The notes: generated from the sequence alone by a model not told the origin. A DNA stretch of 64,000 nt from MRBY01 sp943371005 (GCA_943371005.1 CALRTB020000003.1:124001-188000); one strand, 5' to 3'. Positions 1-10,086 are shown, counted from the first letter of the stretch. Program-made: numbers and translations.

Positions 1-1377
1 TTCAGCATTTAAAGGCGTACGGGGGAAGGGAATCACATCACGGATATTGCCCATTCCGGTCATAAACTGCACCAGTCTTTCAAAACCGAGACCAAAGCCC
101 GCGTGGGGAACGGTGCCAAACCGCCGTAAGTCGAGGTACCACCACAGATCTGCTGCTTCGATGCCCATTTCCTGAATGCGTCGTTCCAGCACATCGAGGC
201 GTTCTTCCCGTTGGGAGCCACCAATAATTTCGCCAATTTTTGGCGCGAGTACGTCCATTGCCGCTACGGTTTTCTGGTCATCATTGAGGCGCATATAAAA
301 AGCCTTGATATCTTTTGGATAGTTGCTCACGATTAAGGGCTTTTTAAATAGGTCTTCGGCGAGATACCGCTCATGTTCGGACTGGAGATCGATGCCCCAC
401 TCCACCGGAAATTCAAAGGTTTTATTGCTTTTCTCTAAAAGGGCGATCGCCTCGGTATAGGTAATCCGGGCAAACTCATTATCAATGATATTTTGAGCCG
501 TAGCGAGGACAGAATTATCAATGCGTTTGTTGAAAAATTCCATGTCTTCAGGGCAAGTTTCCAACACATATTTAAAGATGTAGCGCAGAAATTCCTCGGC
601 TAAATCCTGGTCGCCGATAATGTCGCAAAAAGCCATCTCTGGTTCCACCATCCAAAACTCTGCCAGGTGCCGGGAGGTGTTGGAGTTCTCCGCCCGGAAG
701 GTCGGCCCGAAAGTGTAGACATCTTTGAAAGCCATCGCCATCACTTCCGCTTCTAACTGACCGCTCACGGTGAGATAGGCAGGTCGCCCAAAAAAGTCTT
801 CAGCATAGTCAACGGCGCCATCTTTTGTCCGCTTTGGGTTGGCCAGATCAAAGTTGGTGACGGCAAACATTTCCCCTGCCCCTTCGCAATCGCTGGCGGT
901 GATAATCGGTGTGTGAGCCCAGATAAAACCCCGCTCCTGAAAGAATCGGTGAATCGCGGTGGCACAGGCATTCCGCACTCGCATCACTGCCCCCATGGTA
1001 TTGGTCTTACCCCGAAGGTGGCCGATGGTGCGCAAAAATTCAAAGCTGTGGCGTTTTTTCTGGAGGGGATAGGTTTCGGGATCGGCTTCCCCGTGGACAG
1101 TCACCGCTTTGGCCTGGAGTTCGATGCGTTGCCCTTTGCCTGGGGATTCCACGACTAAGCCTGTCGCTGTAACCGCAGCCCCCGTATTGAGCTTTTTAAT
1201 GATGGCTTCGTAGTCGGCCAGGGTACCATCGATAATCACCTGGAGGCCGTTCATCGTCGAGCCGTCGCTAATTTCAATGAAAGAAAACCCCTTCAGTTCC
1301 CGTTTAGTTTTTACCCATCCCTCGGCGGTGATGGTGCTGTTGATGGCGGCGGTGTTGAGGATTTCCTTAATGCGCAT
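1..1377 (-). CDS. asnS: Asparaginyl-tRNA synthetase, 3' end cut by window
   Basis: Charges tRNA-Asn with asparagine in the cytoplasm. The reading frame runs from ATG at 1377 (reading MRIKEIL) to the window edge, 459 codons. It ends in PRTPLNAE, so only about one residue and the stop are missing. An N-terminal OB-fold anticodon-binding domain occupies about residues 1-110. The class II catalytic core follows, with motif 2 (FRAENSNTSRHLAEFW) and motif 3 (GFGLGFERLV) near the C-terminus. The residues after motif 2 (MVEPEMAF) fit the AsnRS rather than the AspRS type. It lies 71 bp downstream of the DCC-family gene on the same strand, so it could be read from that transcript or from its own promoter. 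Identity is secure from motif order and length. Confidence 0.96.
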   Translation of the reverse strand, partial: MRIKEILNTAAINSTITAEGWVKTKRELKGFSFIEISDGSTMNGLQVIIDGTLADYEAIIKKLNTGAAVTATGLVVESPGKGQRIELQAKAVTVHGEADPETYPLQKKRHSFEFLRTIGHLRGKTNTMGAVMRVRNACATAIHRFFQERGFIWAHTPIITASDCEGAGEMFAVTNFDLANPKRTKDGAVDYAEDFFGRPAYLTVSGQLEAEVMAMAFKDVYTFGPTFRAENSNTSRHLAEFWMVEPEMAFCDIIGDQDLAEEFLRYIFKYVLETCPEDMEFFNKRIDNSVLATAQNIIDNEFARITYTEAIALLEKSNKTFEFPVEWGIDLQSEHERYLAEDLFKKPLIVSNYPKDIKAFYMRLNDDQKTVAAMDVLAPKIGEIIGGSQREERLDVLERRIQEMGIEAADLWWYLDLRRFGTVPHAGFGLGFERLVQFMTGMGNIRDVIPFPRTPLNAE

Positions 1378-1448
1378 GGTCGTTGATCTAGTCTGAGGTA
1401 GAGGAACTGAAAACAAGTGCGCCCTTTATCTTATCGAGTTTGAGGGGT

Positions 1449-1850
1449 TCAGGGCAGAAATGGGGAGGGTTTCGTCAAATCCATGGTGCGGCAGGTGCGT
1501 TGGCCAAACCAACGGTAACGGTTGGTCGCCACCAGCCGATAGAGCCAATCCCGAAAATTTTGCGGCAAAGGGCGAGCCAGGGTGAATAGTTGCCAGGGGC
1601 CACCAAGCTTTTGACAGATAGCCAAGCAAGCATTGGATGCATAATAGGTATTTGCTCCATCAAAATAGGCGATCGCCCAGTCTTCTGGATCTTCGGGGAG
1701 GGGTGGTAAATATTGCTGGGCTGTTTTTCCTTGGAGGGGCGCTAGATAAAATCTCTGGTCTGGGTCGATTTTGAGCATCAAATCAACGAACCCATTACAA
1801 AGATTACACTCCCCATCAAAGAAAATAATCGGCTTTGAATGATCAAACAT
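1449..1850 (-). CDS. DCC-family (DUF393) thiol-disulfide oxidoreductase-like protein
   Basis: A 133-residue protein starting MFDHSKPIIFFDGECNLCNG. The sequence DGECNLC near residues 13-19 is the DxxCxxC signature that names the DCC/DUF393 family, which has a thioredoxin-like fold. No reaction is firmly assigned to most members. I chose ATG 1850 because the family motif begins right after it; the frame is open upstream to 1940 but that part lies inside metH. The start overlaps the metH stop by 8 nt (metH ends at 1843), which implies translational coupling. No signal peptide is seen, so it is probably cytoplasmic. The link to methionine synthase is contextual only. Confidence 0.85.
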   Translation of the reverse strand: MFDHSKPIIFFDGECNLCNGFVDLMLKIDPDQRFYLAPLQGKTAQQYLPPLPEDPEDWAIAYFDGANTYYASNACLAICQKLGGPWQLFTLARPLPQNFRDWLYRLVATNRYRWFGQRTCRTMDLTKPSPFLP

Positions 1851-4800
1851 TGAAGTATTTTGCAACGGGGTGGTAGGTGATGATCGCCGAGGTGGATTGT
1901 TCGGGATAAATTTGCTCACTTTCGTCCATGTACATCCCAATGCGGTCAGTTTTCAGGAGGTCTAACTGGGTATATTGATCCAAAATATTTGGACAAGCCG
2001 GATAACCAAAACTATAGCGGGAGCCTTGGTACCGCTGTTTCAACATATCTTTAATGTTGTCGGGTTCAGAATCCCCAAAGCCCAGTTCACGTCGAATCCG
2101 GGCGTGGCACCATTCCGCTAGGGCTTCTGCCGTTTGGACAGCAATGCCATGGTAGTAGAGGTAATCGGTGTATTCGTCGGCAGCAAAGAGCTTCCGGGCG
2201 TATTCCGTCGCAATTTCTCCCACGGTCACCGCCTGCATCGGAAAAACATCTAAAACCCCTGATTCGGTGGACGCAAAGAAATCGGCAATGCACAATCGTT
2301 TTCCGGATTTTTGCCGGGGAAATTCAAAGCGGGCGACTTCTGTAATGGTTTGTTCACTGACATATTCATCGGGATCATAAACGATCAAGGTGTTGCCTTC
2401 CGATTGGCAAGGGAAATAACCATAGATCACTGTGGGGTCAAGAATCTTTTCGGCGATCGCCTTTTGTTTCCATTCTTCCAACAGGGGATGAACGGTATCT
2501 TGGATGAACTGGTCATATTCTGCTTTAGATTGTTCTTTGGTTTTGCGGAATTGCCATTGCCCCACAAACAAAGCCTGAAGATCGAGATGCCAGAAAATTT
2601 CCTCGAGATCAATGTCGGCAGCCCGGAGAATTTTTGTGCCCCAGAAGGGAGGACGGGGACGGGCAATATTATCCTCCACCAATTCAGAACGACGGGTATC
2701 GATCACTTCTGGTTCTTGGGATTTTGTTTCCTCCACGGCAATTTCCTCACCATCGCCGCTGTAGGTGCGCTGATTCGCCTCGGCATATTCCCCTAAAAAT
2801 CCTTGATGATCATCCCATTTACTATCAGCCTTAGCGGGCATTAATTTATCCATGAAATGCAGATCCGCAAAGGCATCTTTTCCATAAATAACTTGTCCTT
2901 TATAGGTGTTTTGACAATCCTGATAAACAAATTTTGGTGTGAGGGCAGCTCCCCCTAAAATGACGGGAACGGTAATTCCTTTTTCGTTAAAGGCTTCTAA
3001 ATTGTCCTTCATAAATGCCGTGGATTTTACCAACAACCCACTCATGGCAATACAATCTGCACCGTTTTCTTCGTAGGCTTGGATGATATTTTCAACGGGT
3101 TGTTTAATACCAAGATTAATCACTTTGTAGCCGTTATTGGACAGAATAATATCGACTAAATTCTTGCCAATATCGTGAACATCTCCTTTAACCGTCGCAA
3201 TAATAAATGTGCCTTTACCGCTGTCATCCCCTTCTTCTTTGTCCATGTAGGGTTCGAGGAAGGCAACAGCAGCTTTCATGGTTTGGGCCGACTGCAAGAC
3301 AAAGGGCAATTGCATTTGGCCAGAGCCGAATAATTCTCCGACAACTTTCATGCCATCGAGCAGGAAAATATTAATAATATCGAGGGGGGGATATTGCTCT
3401 AGGGCTTCGGTGAGAGCCTCTTCTAAACCGAGCCGTTCGCCGTCAATAATGTGCTGTTTTAAGCGTTCATTGACGGGCAAACTTTTGTCAATGGCTTCGG
3501 ATTTTTTCGCTTTTTTTCCGGCAAAGATTTCGGTTAATTTAGTGAGAGGATCATAGGTACAAACTTCGCCTTCAAATTCGCGGCGATCGCCAATTAGATC
3601 GCGACAAATTTGAATATGTTCGGGATCAATTTTGGCCATCGGTAAAATCTTACTGGCACTGACGATCGCTGAGTCCATCCCCAATTGCATCGCATCATGG
3701 AGGAAGACGGAATTTAACACCTGACGCGCCACGGGATTCAGACCAAAGGAAATATTCGAAACCCCTAAAATGATGTGACAACCGGGTAATTCTTTATGGA
3801 TGCGTTCAATGGCATCAAGGGTCGCTTGTCCGTTATTGCGATCCTCTTCAATCCCCGTCGAAATTGGCAACGCAAGGGGATCAAAAAAGATTTCGTAGGC
3901 AGGCAATCCATAGGCGATCGCCGCATCGTAGGCTCGCTTGGCAATCTCAAATTTTTTCTCCGCTGTCCGCGCCATCCCTTCTTCATCAATGGTGCCAATC
4001 ACGACCCCAGCCCCATATTTTTTCGCGAGAGAAAGGACTTGATAAAACCGTTCTTCGCCGTCCTCGTAGTTGGTGGAATTAAGGATACATTTACCACCCG
4101 CCACCTTTAAGCCAGCCTCCATTTTTTCCCATTCGGTGGAGTCGAGCATCAAGGGCAACGTGACGTTATTCACCAAGCGGGAAGCCAATTCGTGCATATC
4201 GCGCACGCCATCCCGTCCGACATAATCGACGTTCACATCTAGCACATGAGCGCCTTCTTTCACCTGGGATTTGGCGAGGGAAACAAGGCTATCCCAATCT
4301 TCTTCATTGAGGAGGGTGCGACATTTCTTGGAACCGCTGGCGTTTAAGCGTTCGCCCACAATTAAGAAGGAGTTGTCTTGGATGTAGGGCTGGGGACTAT
4401 AAATAGAAGCCGCTGACGGTTCATATTCAGGGTGACGCTCTTTTGGCGTGAGTTCAGCCGCAATTTCTGCCAAAGCTTGAATGTGTTCGGGACGTGTGCC
4501 GCAACAGCCACCGATTACCTGTACCCCTAAATCTTCAACAAAGTGCATCATCGCCATCTTCATTTCGAGGGGCGTGAGCTTGTAATGGGCTTGGCCACCA
4601 ACATTCTCTGGCAATCCCGCATTGGGAATACAGGAGACAATAAAGGGGGAATGCTCCGACAAATATTTAACGTGCTCCTTCATCAGATCGGGGCCAGTGG
4701 CACAGTTCAACCCCAAAATGTCGATCTTGTAGGGTTCGAGGATCGCTACAGCGGCGGCAATTTCAGTACCTACCAACATCGTCCCCATCGTTTCCATCGT

Positions 4801-5385
4801 CACGGAGACCATAATCGGCAGGCGATCGCCTTTTTTCGCAAAGGTGCGTTCAATGCCATTGAGCGCCGCCTTAATTTGCAACACATCCTGGCAGGTTTCC
4901 ACGAGCATCAGATCCGCGCCACCGTCATAGAGACCTTCGGCCTGTTCCGCAAAAGCATTTTCCAGGGTGTCGTAATCAATGTGGCCCAAGCTCGGTAATT
5001 TTGTCCCAGGACCAATGGAACCTGCCACAAAACGCGGCTTTTCAGACGTCGAAAATTCTGCCGTGACACTTTTTGCCAGTTCTGCAGCTTTTTTATTCAG
5101 TTCATAGGCGCGATCGCCGAGGTCATATTCCGCAAGGACGATCGAAGTACCACCAAAAGTATCTGTCTCAATCACATCCGCCCCAGCAGCTAGGAAGGCG
5201 CGGTGTACTGTGGCAACAGCTTCCGGCTTTGTCTGCACTAAATACTCATTACAGCCTTCATATTCAGCCCCCCCAAAATCTGCCGCCGTCAAATTCTGTA
5301 CTTGCAGATTGGTGCCCATTGCCCCATCGAATACAAGGACAGGACGCTCAGGACTATTTAGGCGATCGAGGAAGGCACTTTTCAT
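1843..5385 (-). CDS. metH: Cobalamin-dependent methionine synthase
   Basis: Transfers a methyl group from 5-methyltetrahydrofolate to homocysteine through cobalamin. At 1180 residues it is near the usual length (about 1200). The homocysteine-binding barrel covers about residues 1-310, with zinc ligands Cys228 (LNCAT) and Cys294/Cys295 (GGCCGT). The pterin-binding barrel covers about 340-610. The helical cap (about 635-715) is followed by the B12 domain with DVHDIGKN at 735-742, where His737 is the lower cobalt ligand. The C-terminal reactivation domain (about 900-1180) binds S-adenosylmethionine. All modules are present and intact. I looked for a cobalamin riboswitch in the 177 bp upstream and saw none. 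The downstream DCC-family gene overlaps its stop. Confidence 0.98.
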   Translation of the reverse strand: MKSAFLDRLNSPERPVLVFDGAMGTNLQVQNLTAADFGGAEYEGCNEYLVQTKPEAVATVHRAFLAAGADVIETDTFGGTSIVLAEYDLGDRAYELNKKAAELAKSVTAEFSTSEKPRFVAGSIGPGTKLPSLGHIDYDTLENAFAEQAEGLYDGGADLMLVETCQDVLQIKAALNGIERTFAKKGDRLPIMVSVTMETMGTMLVGTEIAAAVAILEPYKIDILGLNCATGPDLMKEHVKYLSEHSPFIVSCIPNAGLPENVGGQAHYKLTPLEMKMAMMHFVEDLGVQVIGGCCGTRPEHIQALAEIAAELTPKERHPEYEPSAASIYSPQPYIQDNSFLIVGERLNASGSKKCRTLLNEEDWDSLVSLAKSQVKEGAHVLDVNVDYVGRDGVRDMHELASRLVNNVTLPLMLDSTEWEKMEAGLKVAGGKCILNSTNYEDGEERFYQVLSLAKKYGAGVVIGTIDEEGMARTAEKKFEIAKRAYDAAIAYGLPAYEIFFDPLALPISTGIEEDRNNGQATLDAIERIHKELPGCHIILGVSNISFGLNPVARQVLNSVFLHDAMQLGMDSAIVSASKILPMAKIDPEHIQICRDLIGDRREFEGEVCTYDPLTKLTEIFAGKKAKKSEAIDKSLPVNERLKQHIIDGERLGLEEALTEALEQYPPLDIINIFLLDGMKVVGELFGSGQMQLPFVLQSAQTMKAAVAFLEPYMDKEEGDDSGKGTFIIATVKGDVHDIGKNLVDIILSNNGYKVINLGIKQPVENIIQAYEENGADCIAMSGLLVKSTAFMKDNLEAFNEKGITVPVILGGAALTPKFVYQDCQNTYKGQVIYGKDAFADLHFMDKLMPAKADSKWDDHQGFLGEYAEANQRTYSGDGEEIAVEETKSQEPEVIDTRRSELVEDNIARPRPPFWGTKILRAADIDLEEIFWHLDLQALFVGQWQFRKTKEQSKAEYDQFIQDTVHPLLEEWKQKAIAEKILDPTVIYGYFPCQSEGNTLIVYDPDEYVSEQTITEVARFEFPRQKSGKRLCIADFFASTESGVLDVFPMQAVTVGEIATEYARKLFAADEYTDYLYYHGIAVQTAEALAEWCHARIRRELGFGDSEPDNIKDMLKQRYQGSRYSFGYPACPNILDQYTQLDLLKTDRIGMYMDESEQIYPEQSTSAIITYHPVAKYFNV

Positions 5386-5562
5386 GGAGAAATGTTTCGG
5401 CGGTATAGAACAAAAAAATAAATAATGGCGTTCTATATTCTAACCTGATTACTCGGCCTGGGTTTGCCTGTTTTTCCTATCATTTTGGGTAGATTATGCC
5501 CTGGTTTTCGATGGCGATCGCCTAGGAAAAAATCCGTGAATCATCATCGCTTGGGACTTCCC

Positions 5563-6822
5563 TCAAGAATTTTCATCGGGGGCGATCGCCTCAGTTTCAG
5601 TTGAAGGCTCCGGTGCTTTAGGGGTCGTCCGTGCTGGGGCTGGCGGATTAGCGGTAGTCGAAGGTGTGGGGGCAGGTTGGGGTTTCGGCATAAACGCCGC
5701 ACAGAAAGCAGGTTCGTATTTGTAGTTAACACTGACCCGATAGTTACTATTTTTCCCATCAAAGCGAGCATTCCGAATATCTTGACTCGCTTGGTTATCC
5801 AAGGCATTTGTCCCAGAGCTTTGCACCAAGTTCCATTGGGAAGGACTGCCTTCTGGGGACACAGTGACATTGTAGGTCGCGGTACCACTGGCTTGGCTAC
5901 TACAGGCGCCTTTGGGATAATTCCCCGTCAGACTACGGTTTACCGCCGCTGTATTGCGGGCCGTTTGGCTAGGGGGCGGCGTGTTGGGGCTAGGTGTGGG
6001 GGGACGATTATTCGTGTTATTCGTGCCACTATTGCTATTACTGTTATTGCGCAGTTCCCGTGGCTTGAGCAGATCGGCATCAAAGTAAACTTCACCCCTG
6101 TTTGGGTTATTGGTACGGGGTTGGAGGGCGATCGCCGCTTCCTCTTCGAGGCGCCGTTGCCGCTGCACTAATTCCGGGTCAGGTTTCGTTGGAATCGTGA
6201 ACTGTTGTTGACCAGAGCTACCGTTAGGTCTGGGGGGCGTCAGGGTCGGTAAAGCACCACGTTCAGTCTCTGTCGGTACTGGTGCATTGGGAAGCTGGGA
6301 ATTCACCTGGTTCGGGACATTCGGTGGGGGCGGTAAAAAGCTCATGTTCCGGGGTGGCGGCGGCGGTGTAAACCCGGTATAGCTACTGGCAATGGGGGGC
6401 GGGCTGAGGGGAATAAAGGAAAAACTATCTTGCCCCAAACTGGGGGCCATAGGCGTCGGTAGGGTATTGAGGCCAGTAATGTAGGTGCCGTTGGGATTCA
6501 TTCCCTGACCACTTAAGCCAGACAAGTCTAAATTAAAATCCGGGCTCGCCTCAAAAATTGACAAATCTAAGGATGCCGTTGTTGAAGGCAAGCGATTTTG
6601 CACCTCCGGGGGCAAATCCACAACCCTCACCACCGAACGATCCTGGGATTCTGGAGGGGCATTGTCAAAGTTGGCCCATAGGGGAATTGTCGCTGCCGCC
6701 AACCCATGCAGAGCAATAGAACCGATGACTGCGGCTCCCTGGGGACGTCGGGCATAATCCCCCAAATTTCTGAAGCTTTGGAAGAATTGATCTCTAGGGC
6801 TAGCGAGGCTTTTATCTAACAT
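5563..6822 (-). CDS. TonB-like proline-rich membrane-anchored protein
   Basis: A 419-residue protein. A short cytoplasmic N-terminus is followed by one hydrophobic segment (about residues 30-52, GAAVIGSIALHGLAAATIP). A long Pro/Asn/Thr-rich linker spans about 130-290. A C-terminal region of about 80 residues (YNVTVSPEGSPSQW to about FCAAF) resembles the TonB C-terminal fold that spans the periplasm to outer-membrane receptors. It ends in another Pro/Thr/Glu-rich tail. This is the architecture of an energy transducer of the TonB family, but the match is by shape and short motifs, and no ExbB/ExbD or receptor genes are in the window. It is divergent from the thioredoxin-domain gene at 6958, with a shared 135-bp promoter region. 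Confidence 0.65.
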   Translation of the reverse strand: MLDKSLASPRDQFFQSFRNLGDYARRPQGAAVIGSIALHGLAAATIPLWANFDNAPPESQDRSVVRVVDLPPEVQNRLPSTTASLDLSIFEASPDFNLDLSGLSGQGMNPNGTYITGLNTLPTPMAPSLGQDSFSFIPLSPPPIASSYTGFTPPPPPRNMSFLPPPPNVPNQVNSQLPNAPVPTETERGALPTLTPPRPNGSSGQQQFTIPTKPDPELVQRQRRLEEEAAIALQPRTNNPNRGEVYFDADLLKPRELRNNSNSNSGTNNTNNRPPTPSPNTPPPSQTARNTAAVNRSLTGNYPKGACSSQASGTATYNVTVSPEGSPSQWNLVQSSGTNALDNQASQDIRNARFDGKNSNYRVSVNYKYEPAFCAAFMPKPQPAPTPSTTANPPAPARTTPKAPEPSTETEAIAPDENS

Positions 6823-6957
6823 GAATCCAAAGGGGGCTGGGGGCAGATAGATGGCAAAAGATTGCTGTTCGATTCTAACTGATCATCTTGGTAAATTTGG
6901 CACAGAATCCATTCGCTAGAATGCCTTTAGAAACCTTTCCTAGGAGCAGCACTTTCC

Positions 6958-9000
6958 ATGGCGAATCGCTTGGCCGACACCAAAAGTCTCTATCTCCGCA
7001 AACATGCGGACAATCCCATCGACTGGTGGTATTGGTGTGATGAGGCTTTGGCTCAGGCAAAGGCAGAAAATAAGCCCATTTTCCTTTCCATTGGTTATTC
7101 TTCCTGCCATTGGTGCACTGTGATGGAAGGGGAGGCGTTTTCGGATCCAGAAATTGCTGCCTACTTAAACGAAAATTTTTTACCGATTAAGGTTGACCGT
7201 GAGGAACGGCCAGACATTGACAGCATTTATATGCAGGCGTTGCAACTGATGACGGGGCAAGGGGGCTGGCCGCTGAATATTTTCCTGACGCCGACTGATT
7301 TGATGCCCTTTTATGGGGGGACTTATTTTCCCGTCTCGCCCCGCTATAATCGTCCTGGCTTTTTGGATGTGTTGACTTCCCTGCGACGGTTCTTTGATGA
7401 GGAACCGGCAAAACTCCAGGAGATTAAAACTGAAATTTTCACAATTCTAGACCGTTCCGCCCAATTGCCCCAGGGACAAGCCCCCCTTGACCAAAGCTTG
7501 TTCCTCAAGGGCCTGGAGCCTTGTACTGCCATTGTGGGTCGGGGTGATGCAGGGCCGAGTTTTCCGATGATTCCCTACGGGGCGATCGCCTTACAGGGGA
7601 GTCGTTTTACCCTGAATGCTCGCCACAACGGTTTGTTAGTGAGTACCAAGCGGGGTTTAGACCTGGCTTTGGGGGGCATCTATGACCATGTGGGGGGTGG
7701 CTTCCATCGCTATACCGTTGATCCCCATTGGACGGTGCCCCATTTTGAGAAAATGCTCTATGACAACGGGCAAATCACCGAGTTTCTCGCCAATCTGTGG
7801 GCTGATGGGGTCACGGAGCCTGCCTTTAAAACGGCCCTAGAAGGAACCGTCGCTTGGCTCGCGCGGGAAATGACAGCCCCCCAAGGCTATTTCTACGCGG
7901 CCCAGGATGCTGATAGTTTTCTCAATGCCGCTCACCCAGAACCGGAAGAAGGGGCTTTCTATGTTTGGGATTATGACGAGCTCCAGACTCAACTCACGGC
8001 AGCACAATTCGCTGAATTAGAACAAGCATTTTTTATTGCACCGGACGGTAATTTTGAGGGAAAAATTGTTCTAAAGCGACGGCAATCGACGGATATTTCA
8101 GAGAGCTTGCAAGGCATTCTTGATCAGTTATTTACAGAACGCTATGGTACGCCCCGGCAGGCTCTCGATCGGTTTCCCCCCGCCCGTGATAACACCGAAG
8201 CAAAGGTAACATCTTGGCCCGGCAGAATTCCCACAGTCACGGATACGAAATTAATCGTGGCCTGGAATAGTTTGATGATTTCGGGATTGGCGCGGATCTA
8301 TGGGGTTCTGGGCCTCGAAACAGCCTGGGAACTGGCCGTTAACTGTGCCAATTTTATTCTTGAACACCAGTGGCAAGGGGGGCACTTATATCGGCTGAAT
8401 TTTGATGGGGAAGCGGACGGGATGGCGCAAGCGGAAGATTATGCGTTTTTCATTAAAGCTCTGTTGGATTTGCAGACTAATCACCCCGAACAGATCCATT
8501 GGCTTGAAAAGGCGATCGCCCTCCAGACGGAATTTGATCAGCAGTTTTGGTCAACGGATTTAAAGGGCTATTTCAATAATCGCCAAAGTCCTGAACTTCT
8601 GATCCAAGAACGCAGTTACCAAGATAATGCGACCCCTTCGGCCAACGGTGTTGCCATCTGTAATTTGATGCGTCTTTTCTTGCTCACAGAAGAGACCCAA
8701 TACCTCGACCGAGCCACAGATGGGTTGCAGGCCTTTGGGTCTGTGCTCGAAAAATCGCCGCAACAGTCCCCCACCTTACTTTTAGCCCTAGATTGGTACT
8801 TGCATGGCACCGTCGTGAAAGCAAAGCCAGAACAACTATGTAAACTGAGAAAAACCCTGTTAAATACGGTGGTGCTCAAGCCCACCCAAGAGTTGCCAGC
8901 GGCTTGTATCGCTCTCGTGTGTCAAGGGTTAAATTGTCTTGAACCTTGTCGCAGTGAAAGTCAATTGGCGACTCAACTTCAAACAAGTTTACAGCGGTGA
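6958..9000 (+). CDS. Thioredoxin-domain protein, YyaL/spermatogenesis-associated 20 family (DUF255)
   Basis: A 680-residue protein of the YyaL family. The N-terminal thioredoxin-like domain (about residues 1-165) holds the family signature SSCHWCTVMEGEAF, with its CxxC cysteine pair, and the conserved KVDREERPDID segment. The remainder is a helical barrel like the (alpha/alpha)6 fold of N-acylglucosamine epimerases and cellulases, with HVGGGFHRYTVDPHWTVPHFEKMLYDN as the most recognisable stretch (quoted here only in part: GGGFHRYTVD, PHFEKMLYDN). Function in bacteria is not settled. ATG 6958 has a good ribosome site (AGGAGC) about 12 nt upstream. No signal peptide is seen. Confidence 0.88.
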   Translation: MANRLADTKSLYLRKHADNPIDWWYWCDEALAQAKAENKPIFLSIGYSSCHWCTVMEGEAFSDPEIAAYLNENFLPIKVDREERPDIDSIYMQALQLMTGQGGWPLNIFLTPTDLMPFYGGTYFPVSPRYNRPGFLDVLTSLRRFFDEEPAKLQEIKTEIFTILDRSAQLPQGQAPLDQSLFLKGLEPCTAIVGRGDAGPSFPMIPYGAIALQGSRFTLNARHNGLLVSTKRGLDLALGGIYDHVGGGFHRYTVDPHWTVPHFEKMLYDNGQITEFLANLWADGVTEPAFKTALEGTVAWLAREMTAPQGYFYAAQDADSFLNAAHPEPEEGAFYVWDYDELQTQLTAAQFAELEQAFFIAPDGNFEGKIVLKRRQSTDISESLQGILDQLFTERYGTPRQALDRFPPARDNTEAKVTSWPGRIPTVTDTKLIVAWNSLMISGLARIYGVLGLETAWELAVNCANFILEHQWQGGHLYRLNFDGEADGMAQAEDYAFFIKALLDLQTNHPEQIHWLEKAIALQTEFDQQFWSTDLKGYFNNRQSPELLIQERSYQDNATPSANGVAICNLMRLFLLTEETQYLDRATDGLQAFGSVLEKSPQQSPTLLLALDWYLHGTVVKAKPEQLCKLRKTLLNTVVLKPTQELPAACIALVCQGLNCLEPCRSESQLATQLQTSLQR

Positions 9001-9069
9001 GGGGTGTGAATTAAGCAACTTCGGTTACGCTGGATTTGCTGCCTGAATCCCTCTCTCCCCATAAGCGCC

Positions 9070-10029
9070 ATGCTAGAGCCTAGCCATCCCTCGCCCCCCT
9101 TGCCCCAAGATCATCGCCGGGAGGTCAGGCGGGTTTTATGGTTAACGCTATGGCTGAACTTGCTCGTGATGATCTTAAAGGCTGTGGTGGGTTTGATCAC
9201 GGGTTCCCTAAGTCTCCAGGCGGATGCTCTCCATAGCTTTACGGATAGCGCCAATAATGTTCTGGGCTTATTTGCTAATAAATTTTCTTCGCCGGAACCC
9301 GACCGGGATCACCCCTACGGCCACCAAAAGTTCGAGGCGGTTGGTGCTTTGGGGATTGGGATGTTTCTGGGGATTGCCTGCTTTGAAATTTTACAGGGGG
9401 CGATCGCCAAATTAATTGCTGGCCAGAGTGAGATCAGCATCAGCCTGGGGGAACTGAGTTGGCTCATTGTCGTACTGGGGATCAATATTTTTGTGGCTTT
9501 CTACGAACGTCGGGTTGGCCAACAGGTGGGCAGTGCGATTTTGCTCGCCGATGCGAAACACACCATGGGCGACATTTGGGTGACAATCCTCGTGATGTTG
9601 GGTCTCTTGGGGGTCTGGCAAGCAAAGGTTTGGGGACTGCCCCAGCTGCAGTGGTTAGATGTAGTATTGGCTTTCCCCGTGGCGGCTCTGGTTTTCAAAA
9701 GTGCCTGGGAAGTGCTCACCGACAATTTGCCCTGGTTAGTCGATGAGATGGCGATCGCCCCCGAAGCGATCCACAAACAAGTGATGACCATTCCTGGGGT
9801 GATCAACTGCCATGACATTGCATCGCGGGGGTTGCGTGGTCGGCAAGTTTTTATCGAAATGCACCTAATTGCCGCTGCCGAGGATGTGGCTACCGCCCAT
9901 GCCATTAGTGAACAGGTTGAACGCCACCTAGAGCAAGTATTCGCCCCAGCGAGAGTCACGGTGCACATCGAACCCAAAGCCTACAGTTCCGACCACATTG
10001 GCTTTGACGGTACCTCTTCTCACCCATAA
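9070..10029 (+). CDS. Cation diffusion facilitator (CDF) metal efflux protein
   Basis: A 319-residue inner-membrane metal/proton antiporter of the CDF family (Zn, Fe, Mn or Co). About six membrane segments lie within residues 20-215. The metal-site residues are in ADALHSFTD (Asp52, His55, Asp59) and in the later LLADAKHTMGD segment. Between them is the family motif DRDHPYGHQKFEA. A cytoplasmic C-terminal domain (about 220-310) contains the usual regulatory metal-binding fold. The first site is not the HxxxD of strict zinc exporters, so metal specificity cannot be read with confidence. It starts 69 bp after the YyaL-type gene and may be co-transcribed. Confidence 0.92.
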   Translation: MLEPSHPSPPLPQDHRREVRRVLWLTLWLNLLVMILKAVVGLITGSLSLQADALHSFTDSANNVLGLFANKFSSPEPDRDHPYGHQKFEAVGALGIGMFLGIACFEILQGAIAKLIAGQSEISISLGELSWLIVVLGINIFVAFYERRVGQQVGSAILLADAKHTMGDIWVTILVMLGLLGVWQAKVWGLPQLQWLDVVLAFPVAALVFKSAWEVLTDNLPWLVDEMAIAPEAIHKQVMTIPGVINCHDIASRGLRGRQVFIEMHLIAAAEDVATAHAISEQVERHLEQVFAPARVTVHIEPKAYSSDHIGFDGTSSHP

Positions 10030-10086
10030 AAAAAGACCCCACCCAAAGAGGCGATGATCCATACGTTAACTATCTTGAATTCGGTT

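Noticed and set aside
5386..5562. Possible cobalamin riboswitch upstream of metH
   Set aside because: I looked for the conserved B12-box pattern and a matching multi-stem layout in the short leader and saw neither.
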